From DASXRC01 sp036506495 (GTDB taxonomy: Bacteria; Actinomycetota; Actinomycetes; Mycobacteriales; Micromonosporaceae): DNA of 37,226 nt. Positions 30,674-37,226 of this stretch are shown in pieces. A program made the translations under genes and the position numbers. Where the stretch lies: assembly GCA_036506495.1 (NCBI GenBank), contig DASXRQ010000129.1:1-37226 (forward strand). Reading direction: 5' to 3'. A model generated the notes under the pieces. That model did not search any database, was not told where the DNA came from, and saw only the letters and a program-made list of their open reading frames with translations. Position 1 is the first letter of the stretch, and each line of letters begins with the position of its first letter.

Positions 30674-30920
30674 AAGGTGCCCTGGACGTCGATCGACCGG
30701 TTGGGATCGAAGTCGGTGTCCGGATCTTCATCGCCGGGCACGTCGCCGGTTCGAACGTCATCCGGATCCGGGGTGCCAGGAATCCCTTCTCCGCCATCCG
30801 ACAGTCGACATTGGACGCGAAGCTGCCCGACTCGGCCAACCAGAGGCCGACCGACGACAGTTCGACGTCGTCCGGATGTGGCACGTGCCAGACCAGCTCG
30901 GTGTCGGGCTCGGTCGGCAT
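30670..30920 (-). pseudogene. Small hypothetical gene split by an apparent one-base frameshift
   Basis: From ATG 30920, with GAGG eight bases upstream, a frame with strong G/C third-position bias codes for about 50 residues (MPTEPDTELVWHVPHPDDVE onward to AEKGFLAP). Around 30770-30776, at a run of four C, the coding-like signal moves to the -1 frame. That frame continues with an acidic tail (DPDDVRTGDVPGDEDPDTDF) to a TAG sharing bases with the stop of the convergent MATE gene. One missing C would restore an 83-residue protein. It may be a pseudogene, a sequencing error or a programmed shift. The family is not recognised; HPDD alone is not enough to call a PIG-L deacetylase. Confidence 0.45.
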
Positions 30921-31005
30921 GTGTCCGCCTCGGTATGGGCCACGCGTGGCGACATTGTCGCAACGGGCGCGCGTCCACGGAAGCCCGTCTGAGAGGCTGT
31001 TGGCC

Positions 31006-31908
31006 GTGGGGACCGATGGGCTGATCGTCGTGGACAAGCCGGCCGGCATGACGTCGCATGGCGTCGTCGCCCGGGTACGCCGGCTGGCGAGCACGCGGCG
31101 CGTGGGTCACGGCGGCACGCTTGACCCGATGGCCACCGGGGTTCTCGTGATCGGCGTGGGCCGAGCGACCCGGCTGCTGACCTACGTGATCGGCTCTGAC
31201 AAGGAGTACATCGCGACGATCCGGCTCGGCCAGACCACGGTCACCGACGACGCCGAGGGCGACGTCGTCGAATCGACGTCGACCGATGCCGTCACCGACG
31301 AGGCGATCCGGGCCGGTCTCGCCGCGTTGACGGGCGAGATCGACCAGGTGCCGAGCGCGGTCAGCGCGATAAAGATCGACGGGCGGCGGGCGTACAAGCG
31401 GGTCCGGGACGGCGAGGCGGTCGCGCTGCCCGCGCGGCGGGTGACGGTGTCCCGGTTGGACGTGCTCGCGATCCGGCGGCACGCGTCGGGCGTCATCGAG
31501 GTCGACGTCGACCTGTCCTGCTCGTCCGGCACGTACGTGCGCGCCATCGCCCGGGATCTAGGCGCCGCGCTCGGCGTGGGCGGGCACCTGACCGCGCTCC
31601 GGCGCACAGCCGTGGGCGGCTTCACGATCGCCGAGGCGGTCCCGCTCGGGGAGCTGGCGGAGCGGGAGAATCCGGTGACTATGCCGATGGCGGTCGCGGC
31701 ACGGCGCTGCTTTCCCCAGCGGGAGGCGGATGCGGAGGCGACGCGCGTGCTCTCCCACGGCGGCCAGCTGCCGGCCGTGGGCATCGCCGGGCCGTACGCG
31801 GTCTTCGACCCGGCCGGCGGGCTGGTGGCCATCGTCAGCGAACGGGACGGCCGGGCGCGACCCGAGGTCGTGTTGACGTCGGGCGGAGAGGCGGAGGGAC
31901 GGCACTGA
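31006..31908 (+). CDS. truB: tRNA pseudouridine-55 synthase TruB
   Basis: This enzyme converts U55 of the tRNA T-loop to pseudouridine; 300 residues. It shows VVDKPAGMTSHGVVARVRRL, the catalytic GHGGTLDPMATGVL (catalytic Asp), then SAIKIDGRRAYKRVRDGE and CSSGTYVRAIARDLG. GTG 31006 is chosen, with GAGAGG (30991-30996) nine bases upstream; TTG 31000 is possible. Its stop overlaps the ribF ATG by one base. The 331 bases before it hold only the broken minus-strand gene. Confidence 0.95.
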   Translation: MGTDGLIVVDKPAGMTSHGVVARVRRLASTRRVGHGGTLDPMATGVLVIGVGRATRLLTYVIGSDKEYIATIRLGQTTVTDDAEGDVVESTSTDAVTDEAIRAGLAALTGEIDQVPSAVSAIKIDGRRAYKRVRDGEAVALPARRVTVSRLDVLAIRRHASGVIEVDVDLSCSSGTYVRAIARDLGAALGVGGHLTALRRTAVGGFTIAEAVPLGELAERENPVTMPMAVAARRCFPQREADAEATRVLSHGGQLPAVGIAGPYAVFDPAGGLVAIVSERDGRARPEVVLTSGGEAEGRH

Positions 31909-32834
31909 TGCAGAGGTGGCGAGGGTACGACGCGGCGCCGGGCGGCTGGGGTCGCGCGGCCGTCACGATCGGGGTCTTCGACGGCGTGCACCGAGGTCAC
32001 CAGGCGACGATCGGGCGCGCCGTCAAGCGCGCCAAGGACCTCGGCGTGCAGTCCGTCGTGGTCACCTTCGACCCGCACCCGGCCGAGGTGGTCCGCCCGG
32101 GCTCGCACCCGGCGGTGCTCACCGAGCCGGCGTACAAGGCCGAGCTGATCGAGGCGCTCGGCGCGGACGTGCTCTGCGTGATCCCGTTCACCCCGGAGTT
32201 TTCCCGCTTGTCCGCCGACGCGTTCGTCCACGACGTGCTCGTCGAACACCTGCACGCGGCGCTCGTCGTGGTCGGCGAGAACTTCCGGTTCGGGCACCGG
32301 GCCGCGGGGGACGTCCCGCTGCTGCGGCGGCTGGGCCGCACGTTCGGCTTCGGCGTCGAGTCCCCGCCGCTGGTCGCCGACGACGGCACGGTGTTCTCAT
32401 CGACGTACATCCGGTCCTGTGTGGACGCCGGCGACGTGGCGGCGGCGGCCGCCGCGCTGGGCCGGCCGCACCGGCTCGAGGGAGTGGTCGTGCGCGGCGA
32501 CCGCCGAGGGCGCGAGATCGGGTTCCCGACCGCGAACCTGATGACGGGGCGGTACGCCGCGGTCCCGGGCGACGGCGTGTACGCGGCCTGGCTGGTGCGG
32601 GGCGACGAGCGGCTGCCCGCCGCGGTGTCGATCGGCACGAATCCGACGTTCGCCGGGCGGGAGCGCCGGGTCGAGGCGTACGTCCTCGACTTCGATGGCG
32701 ACCTGTACGGCGAGCGGGTGGCGCTGGACTTCGTCGCGCACCTTCGGGAGATGCGCACGTACGACGGGATCGAGCCATTGGTCACCCAGATCCGGGACGA
32801 CATAGCCCAAACCAGGGCGCTGCTGGCCCCGTGA
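31908..32834 (+). CDS. ribF: Bifunctional riboflavin kinase/FAD synthetase
   Basis: This enzyme makes FMN and FAD from riboflavin; 308 residues. The N-terminal FAD synthetase domain shows VTIGVFDGVHRGHQ (nucleotide-binding), VTFDPHPAEV and GENFRFGHRAAGD. The C-terminal riboflavin kinase domain begins around 180 with RGREIGFPTANL and NPTFAGRERRVEAYVLDFDGDLYG. The order truB-ribF-rpsO-pnp is standard in actinobacteria. Confidence 0.95.
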   Translation: MQRWRGYDAAPGGWGRAAVTIGVFDGVHRGHQATIGRAVKRAKDLGVQSVVVTFDPHPAEVVRPGSHPAVLTEPAYKAELIEALGADVLCVIPFTPEFSRLSADAFVHDVLVEHLHAALVVVGENFRFGHRAAGDVPLLRRLGRTFGFGVESPPLVADDGTVFSSTYIRSCVDAGDVAAAAAALGRPHRLEGVVVRGDRRGREIGFPTANLMTGRYAAVPGDGVYAAWLVRGDERLPAAVSIGTNPTFAGRERRVEAYVLDFDGDLYGERVALDFVAHLREMRTYDGIEPLVTQIRDDIAQTRALLAP

Positions 32835-32858
32835 CCCGCATCGGGGCGCCCGCGGGCA

Positions 32859-32921
32859 CCCAACTCCGTCAGAGTCGGGCATTCGGCGGCGGCCCGAGCG
32901 CCCAACTGTGACGGAGTTGGG
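32859..32921 (+). other. Two overlapping hairpins upstream of rpsO
   Basis: CCCAACTCCGTCA (32859-32871) is a perfect complement of 32909-32921. A second CCCAACT (32901-32907) can instead pair with AGTTGGG (32915-32921). The two folds exclude each other because they share the last arm. The site lies between ribF and rpsO and may be a terminator or an attenuator-like switch. Confidence 0.5.
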
Positions 32922-33048
32922 CGGCCACCCGGGTGCGATCTCACCCGGCTGGTAACCTTGACGCGACGCCGGGTTATCGGCGGAGCTTCGCGTGCCTGCT
33001 CGACGCCGCGGGTGCGAGGCGTGACGGAACCCATAGAACAGGGAGATC

Positions 33049-33318
33049 ATGGCGCTCGACGCTGACATCAAGGACAAGATCATCAAGGAGTACGCGACCG
33101 CCGACAGCGACACCGGGTCGCCCGAGGTGCAGGTCGCGGTGCTCACCAAGCGAATCGCCGACCTCACCGAGCACCTCAAGGTGCACAAGCACGACCACCA
33201 CAGCCGCCGAGGCCTGCTGCTCCTGGTGGGCCGCCGCCGGCGACTGCTCAACTACCTGCAGAAGAAGGACATCAACCGCTACCGGGCGCTGATCGAGCGG
33301 CTCGGCCTGCGGCGGTGA
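33049..33318 (+). CDS. rpsO: 30S ribosomal protein S15
   Basis: This is the primary 16S rRNA-binding protein of the 30S platform, 89 residues, full length. It shows DTGSPEVQVAVLTKRIADLT, HKHDHHSRRGLLLLVGRRRRLLNYL and YRALIERLGLR. AGGGAG lies just upstream of the ATG. It precedes pnp, as in most bacteria. Confidence 0.97.
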   Translation: MALDADIKDKIIKEYATADSDTGSPEVQVAVLTKRIADLTEHLKVHKHDHHSRRGLLLLVGRRRRLLNYLQKKDINRYRALIERLGLRR

Positions 33319-33324
33319 GTCGGC

Positions 33325-33352
33325 GGGGGAGTGACCCGTGGGTCGCTCCCCC
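33325..33352 (+). terminator. rpsO-pnp intergenic hairpin
   Basis: Arms 33325-33337 and 33340-33352 form a 12-13 bp stem (one G-U pair) seven bases after the rpsO stop. It may be a partial terminator or the RNase III processing site known between rpsO and pnp in other bacteria, including Streptomyces. Confidence 0.6.
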
Positions 33353-33441
33353 GATCCATAACCACGAAGACAGGCGTACGACCACAACCATGTTTGGGGA
33401 GCCGGTCGGCGCACCGGTCCTCGGTAGTGGCTTCCGGGCCC

Positions 33442-33482
33442 GCCGGCGTTTCGCCGGCACGCCCCGGACGCTTCGATCGAAG
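33442..33482 (+). other. Further hairpins in the pnp leader
   Basis: GCCGGCG-TTT-CGCCGGC (33442-33458) is a perfect 7-bp hairpin, and CTTCGATCGAAG (33471-33482) is a perfect 12-base palindrome. Both lie in the 226-base rpsO-pnp gap, upstream of the pnp ribosome site AAGGAG (33527-33532). Confidence 0.45.
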
Positions 33483-33544
33483 ACCGGCCGCCTGTGCCAG
33501 CTCGCCGAGGTCGACGCCCTCGACCGAAGGAGCACAACAACCCC

Positions 33545-35896
33545 ATGACCGAGCAGACGACTCTCGGCACCCAACACTCCCGCGCCGTGATCGACAATGG
33601 CGCGTTCGGCACCCGCGAGATCATGTTCTCCACGGGGCGCCTCGCCAAGCAGGCGGCCGGTTCGGTGCTCGCCCAGCTGGGCGACACCGTCGTGCTGTCC
33701 GCGACCACGGCCGGCAAGCAGCCCAAGGAACAGTTCGACTTCTTCCCGCTGACGGTCGACGTCGAGGAGCGGATGTACGCCGCGGGCCGCATCCCCGGCT
33801 CGTTCTTCCGCCGCGAGGGCCGACCCAGCGAAGACGCGATCCTGACCTGCCGGCTCATCGACCGGCCGCTGCGGCCGTCGTTCGTCAAGGGCCTGCGCAA
33901 CGAGATCCAGATCGTCGAGACCGTGCTCGCCCTGGACCCGCAGCACCCCTACGACGTCGTGGCGATCAACGCCGCGAGCATGTCGACGAAGCTGTCCGGG
34001 CTGCCGTTCAGCGGCCCGATCGGGGCCACCCGGATGGCGCACGTCGACGGCCAGTGGGTCGCGATCCCCACGCACGAGGAGCTCGGCCGGGCCACGTTCG
34101 ATATGGTCGTGGCCGGCCGCGTCCTGCCCGACGGCGACGTCGCGATCATGATGGTCGAGGCGGAGGCCACCAAGAACACCGTGGCCCTGATCGCCGGCGG
34201 CGCGACCGCACCGACCGAGGAGGTCGTGGCCGGTGGCCTGGAGGCCGCCAAGCCGGCCATCCGCGAGCTGTGCCGGGCCCAGGAGGAGCTGGCCAAGGTG
34301 GCGGCCAAGCCGGTCGCCGAGTTCCCGGTCTTCCTGGACTACCAGGAGGACATCCTGGCCGCCGTCTCCTCCGCCGCGCGGGGCGAGGTCGCCGACGCGC
34401 TGCGGATCGCCAGCAAGGCCGAGCGCGAGGACGCCCTCGAGCGGATCAAGGACGCCACCTACGAGCGGCTCGCCGGCGACTTCGAGGGCCGCGAAAAGGA
34501 GATCGGCGCGGCGTTCCGCTCGCTGACCAAGGCGGAGGTCCGCGCCCGCGTGCTGCGCGACCACGTGCGCATCGACGGCCGGGGGCTGCGCGACATCCGG
34601 CCGCTGACCGCCGAAGTGCAGGTGCTGCCGCGCGTACACGGTTCGGCGATCTTCGAGCGCGGCGAGACCCAGATCCTCGGCGTCACGACCCTGAACATGC
34701 TGCGCATGGAGCAGGCGCTCGACACGCTCTCGCCGGAGAAGGCCAAGCGGTACATGCACAACTACAACTTCCCGCCGTTCTCGACCGGTGAGACCGGCCG
34801 GGTGGGCGCGCCGAAGCGGCGCGAGATCGGCCACGGCGCGCTGGCCGAGCGGGCGCTGCTTCCGGTGCTGCCCAGCCGCGAGGAGTTCCCGTACGCGATC
34901 CGCCAGGTCTCCGAGGCGCTGGGTTCGAACGGCTCGACGAGCATGGGCTCGGTCTGCGCCTCCACCATGTCGTTGCTGTCCGCCGGCGTGCCGCTCAAAG
35001 CATCGGTCGCCGGCATTGCCATGGGTCTGATCTCAGACGAGGTCGACGGCAAGACGCAGTACGTGACGCTGACCGACATTCTCGGCGCCGAGGACGCGTT
35101 CGGCGACATGGACTTCAAGGTCGCCGGCACACGGGAGTTCGTGACCGCACTGCAGCTGGACACGAAGCTCGACGGCATCCCGTCCGACGTGCTCGCCGGC
35201 GCGCTGGAGCAGGCACACGACGCCCGGCACACGATCCTCGATGTCATGCAGGACGCGATCGAGTCGCCGGCCCGGATGTCCGAGTACGCCCCGCGGGTCA
35301 CCACCGTGAAGATCCCGGTCGACAAGATCGGCATGGTGATCGGGCCGAAGGGCCAGACCATTAACGCGATCCAGGACGAGACCGGCGCCGAGATCTCGAT
35401 CGAGGACGACGGCACGATCTATGTCGGCGCGACCAACGGCCCGTCGGCCGAGGCCGCCGTCGAGCGGATCAACGCGATCGCAAACCCGACGATGCCGAAG
35501 GTCGGCGACAAGTTCCTCGGCACCGTGGTGAAAACGGCCGCGTTCGGCGCGTTCATCGCACTTGTGCCGGGCCGCGACGGACTGCTGCACATCTCGAAGG
35601 TGGGCGACGGCAAGCGCGTCGAGCGGGTCGAGGACTTCCTCAACGTCGGCGACAAGGTCGAGGTGCAGATCGCGGACATCGACGCCCGCGGCAAGATCTA
35701 CCTCGACAAGGCGCGGGCCGAGGGCGAAGAGGCCCCGGAGGGCAGCGACCGCCCGGCCGGCCGCGACCGCGACCGGGGTCCGCGCGATCGTGGCGACCGG
35801 GAGCGCGGTGACCGCGGCCCGAGCCGCGACGGCCGCGAGGGTGGCGAGGGTGGCGACGGTGGCGAGCGCCGCCGGCGCCGGCACCGGCACTCCTGA
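33545..35896 (+). CDS. pnp: Polyribonucleotide nucleotidyltransferase (PNPase)
   Basis: This is a 3'-to-5' phosphorolytic exoribonuclease (and guanosine pentaphosphate synthetase in actinomycetes), 783 residues. Two RNase PH domains are visible: about 15-150 with GDTVVLSATT, and about 345-570 with ILGVTTLN and LGSNGSTSMGSVCASTMSL. They flank a helical linker. The KH domain (around 595-655, IGMVIGPKGQTINAIQDETG) and S1 domain (about 660-730, FLGTVVKTAAFGAFIALVPGRDGLLHISKV) follow. The tail is a low-complexity Arg/Asp/Gly stretch ending RRRRRHRHS, probably RNA-binding. ATG 33545 fits the family; the ribosome site AAGGAG is 12 bases upstream, longer than usual. The M16 peptidase gene follows after two bases. 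Confidence 0.96.
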   Translation: MTEQTTLGTQHSRAVIDNGAFGTREIMFSTGRLAKQAAGSVLAQLGDTVVLSATTAGKQPKEQFDFFPLTVDVEERMYAAGRIPGSFFRREGRPSEDAILTCRLIDRPLRPSFVKGLRNEIQIVETVLALDPQHPYDVVAINAASMSTKLSGLPFSGPIGATRMAHVDGQWVAIPTHEELGRATFDMVVAGRVLPDGDVAIMMVEAEATKNTVALIAGGATAPTEEVVAGGLEAAKPAIRELCRAQEELAKVAAKPVAEFPVFLDYQEDILAAVSSAARGEVADALRIASKAEREDALERIKDATYERLAGDFEGREKEIGAAFRSLTKAEVRARVLRDHVRIDGRGLRDIRPLTAEVQVLPRVHGSAIFERGETQILGVTTLNMLRMEQALDTLSPEKAKRYMHNYNFPPFSTGETGRVGAPKRREIGHGALAERALLPVLPSREEFPYAIRQVSEALGSNGSTSMGSVCASTMSLLSAGVPLKASVAGIAMGLISDEVDGKTQYVTLTDILGAEDAFGDMDFKVAGTREFVTALQLDTKLDGIPSDVLAGALEQAHDARHTILDVMQDAIESPARMSEYAPRVTTVKIPVDKIGMVIGPKGQTINAIQDETGAEISIEDDGTIYVGATNGPSAEAAVERINAIANPTMPKVGDKFLGTVVKTAAFGAFIALVPGRDGLLHISKVGDGKRVERVEDFLNVGDKVEVQIADIDARGKIYLDKARAEGEEAPEGSDRPAGRDRDRGPRDRGDRERGDRGPSRDGREGGEGGDGGERRRRRHRHS

Positions 35897-35898
35897 CG

Positions 35899-37226
35899 AT
35901 GACCCACGCTGAGCCAGCCGCGCGCGGAGCTGGCGCTGGCGCGCCAGCCCGCGTGGTCACCCGCACCATCGCCTCCGACCCGCTGGGCGGGACCGTGCGC
36001 CGCACGGTTCTGCCCAGCGGGCTGCGCATCCTCACCGAAGCGATCCCCGCGATGCGGAGTGTGTCGTTCGGTATCTGGGTCGCCGTCGGGTCGCGCGACG
36101 AGACACCGGCGCAGTCCGGCGTCTCCCACTTCCTGGAGCACCTCCTCTTCAAGGGCACCAAGAAGCGCAGCGCGCTGGACATTTCGGCGGAGATCGAGGC
36201 GGTCGGCGGCGAGACGAACGCGTTCACCACGAAGGAGTACACCTGCTACTACGCGCGGGTGCTGGACGCGGACCTGGCGCTAGCCATCGACGTCGTCTGC
36301 GACCTGGTCGCCAACTCCGTGCTCGCGGCGGAGGACGTGGAGACCGAGCGGGGCGTGATCCTCGAAGAGATCGCGATGCACGACGACGAGCCCGGCGACG
36401 AGGTGCACGACCTGTTCGCCGCGAAGATGTACGGCGACCACCCGCTCGGCCGGCTCATCTCCGGCACCACCGAGACGATCTCGCCGATGAGCCGACGGCA
36501 GATCCAGACGTTCTACCGCCGGCGCTACGCGGCACCGTCGATCGTGGTGGCCGCGGCCGGGAACCTGTCGCACGCGGCGGTGGTCAGGCTGGTGCGGCGG
36601 GCACTGGCCGACACGCCGCTCGTCGACGGTGACGGCACGCCAGCGACCCGCCGGCCCACCTCGCCGGTAGCGCCGACGGAGCTTCCCGGTGCCATCGTGC
36701 GGTCCAAGGACACCGAGCAGGCACACCTGGTGCTGGGCGGCCCCGGCATCGGGCGCCTCGACGAGCGGCGGTTCGCGTTCGGCGTCCTCAACAACGTGCT
36801 CGGCGGCGGGATGTCGAGCCGGCTGTTCCAGGAGATCCGTGAACGGCGCGGCCTGGCGTACTCCGTTTACTCCTATACCAGCCAGTACGCCGACTCTGGC
36901 CTGTTCGGCGTGTACGCCGGCTGCGCACCGGGCAAGGTCGACGAGGTGCTCGAATTGACCCGGGCCGAGCTCGCGGCCGTCGCCGAGCGCGGGGTGACCG
37001 ACGCCGAGGTCGAACGCGGCCGGGGGATGCTCAAGGGGTCGCTCGTGCTCGGCCTGGAGGACACCGGCTCGCGGATGAGTCGCCTGGCCAAGGGCGAGCT
37101 GCTGTACGGCGACCTGCTGTCCGTGGACGAGCTGCTCGCTAAGGTGGACGCGGTCAGCTCCGACGAGGTGGCCACGCTCGCCGCGGAGTTGCTGGCACAC
37201 CCGATGTCGCTGGCCGTCATCGGGCC
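35899..37226 (+). CDS. M16-family zinc metallopeptidase (partial at window end)
   Basis: This processing-protease-like peptidase is open to the window edge (442 codons seen, of an expected 450 or so). The inverted zinc motif HxxEH is HFLEH at residues 77-81, and the further Glu ligand lies in ERGVILEEIAMHDDEP. The C-terminal half has GGMSSRLFQEIRERRGLAYSVYSY, the typical R/Y substrate-binding motif of M16 enzymes. It starts two bases after the pnp stop, and pnp-M16 is a conserved actinobacterial pair. The stop codon is outside the window. Confidence 0.93.
   Translation, partial: MTHAEPAARGAGAGAPARVVTRTIASDPLGGTVRRTVLPSGLRILTEAIPAMRSVSFGIWVAVGSRDETPAQSGVSHFLEHLLFKGTKKRSALDISAEIEAVGGETNAFTTKEYTCYYARVLDADLALAIDVVCDLVANSVLAAEDVETERGVILEEIAMHDDEPGDEVHDLFAAKMYGDHPLGRLISGTTETISPMSRRQIQTFYRRRYAAPSIVVAAAGNLSHAAVVRLVRRALADTPLVDGDGTPATRRPTSPVAPTELPGAIVRSKDTEQAHLVLGGPGIGRLDERRFAFGVLNNVLGGGMSSRLFQEIRERRGLAYSVYSYTSQYADSGLFGVYAGCAPGKVDEVLELTRAELAAVAERGVTDAEVERGRGMLKGSLVLGLEDTGSRMSRLAKGELLYGDLLSVDELLAKVDAVSSDEVATLAAELLAHPMSLAVIG

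Noticed and set aside
30597..30920. PIG-L deacetylase fragment, because of the HPDD motif
   Set aside because: Apart from four residues nothing else of that family (later Asp/His ligands, Rossmann-like core) can be found; the short acidic protein model explains the coding signal better.

Overview
The window is very GC-rich, with strong G/C bias at third codon positions, many GTG starts and many 1-4 bp stop/start overlaps. It carries typical actinobacterial families: a MetAP1c-type methionine aminopeptidase, an F420-dependent (Ddn-like) reductase, a PadR regulator and a DUF4439 gene upstream of rimP. The best guess is an actinomycete, probably of the Micromonosporaceae; that family-level placement is inference from gene order and style only.

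Layout. (1) 36-3319: sugar ABC importer (lipoprotein receptor, single-domain ATPase, XylH-type permease). It ends at a 24-nt inverted repeat shared with a convergent DUF998-like membrane protein gene. (2) 4078-4311: remnant of an MFS exporter. (3) 4422-11948: a gamma-glutamylation catabolic cluster with an APC permease, a FadR-type GntR regulator, a glutamine-synthetase-like ligase, an aldehyde dehydrogenase, an SDR and two tandem class-I amidotransferase-like hydrolases. This is the parts list for import of an amine (polyamine, ethanolamine or similar), gamma-glutamylation, oxidation and hydrolytic release of glutamate. (4) 12195-14008: a GAF-like/SpoIIE-phosphatase/HATPase protein convergent with a STAS anti-sigma antagonist, a partner-switching pair. 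(5) 14092-19101: map, a VIT1/CCC1-like transporter, a GT39 membrane glycosyltransferase, a nucleotidyltransferase, and a PadR plus F420-reductase pair with a clear promoter/operator. (6) 19160-20240: two ferritin-like (DUF4439-type) genes, one a Tat lipoprotein. (7) 20454-28715: the conserved translation/RNA block rimP-nusA-ylxR-infB-(small ORF)-DUF503-rbfA-nrnA, then two small membrane proteins. (8) 28716-37226: a long near-palindrome, a 29-codon ORF with a good ribosome site, a MATE exporter, a frame-disrupted small gene, then truB-ribF-rpsO-pnp and the start of an M16 peptidase gene cut by the window edge.

The most noteworthy signals are regulatory or small. A perfect 20-nt operator-like repeat is centred on the -35 box of the amine cluster. 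A 14-bp palindrome overlaps the -10 of the PadR operon. Four genes share the same leaderless layout (TANNNT, six bases, start codon). There is a 24-bp inverted repeat with a nested hairpin at 28730-28791. An unrecognised small gene at 30670-30920 appears to be broken by one base. I see no clear case for a wholly new multi-gene system. The nearest candidates are the duplicated hydrolases with separate promoters and the unrecognised small genes.
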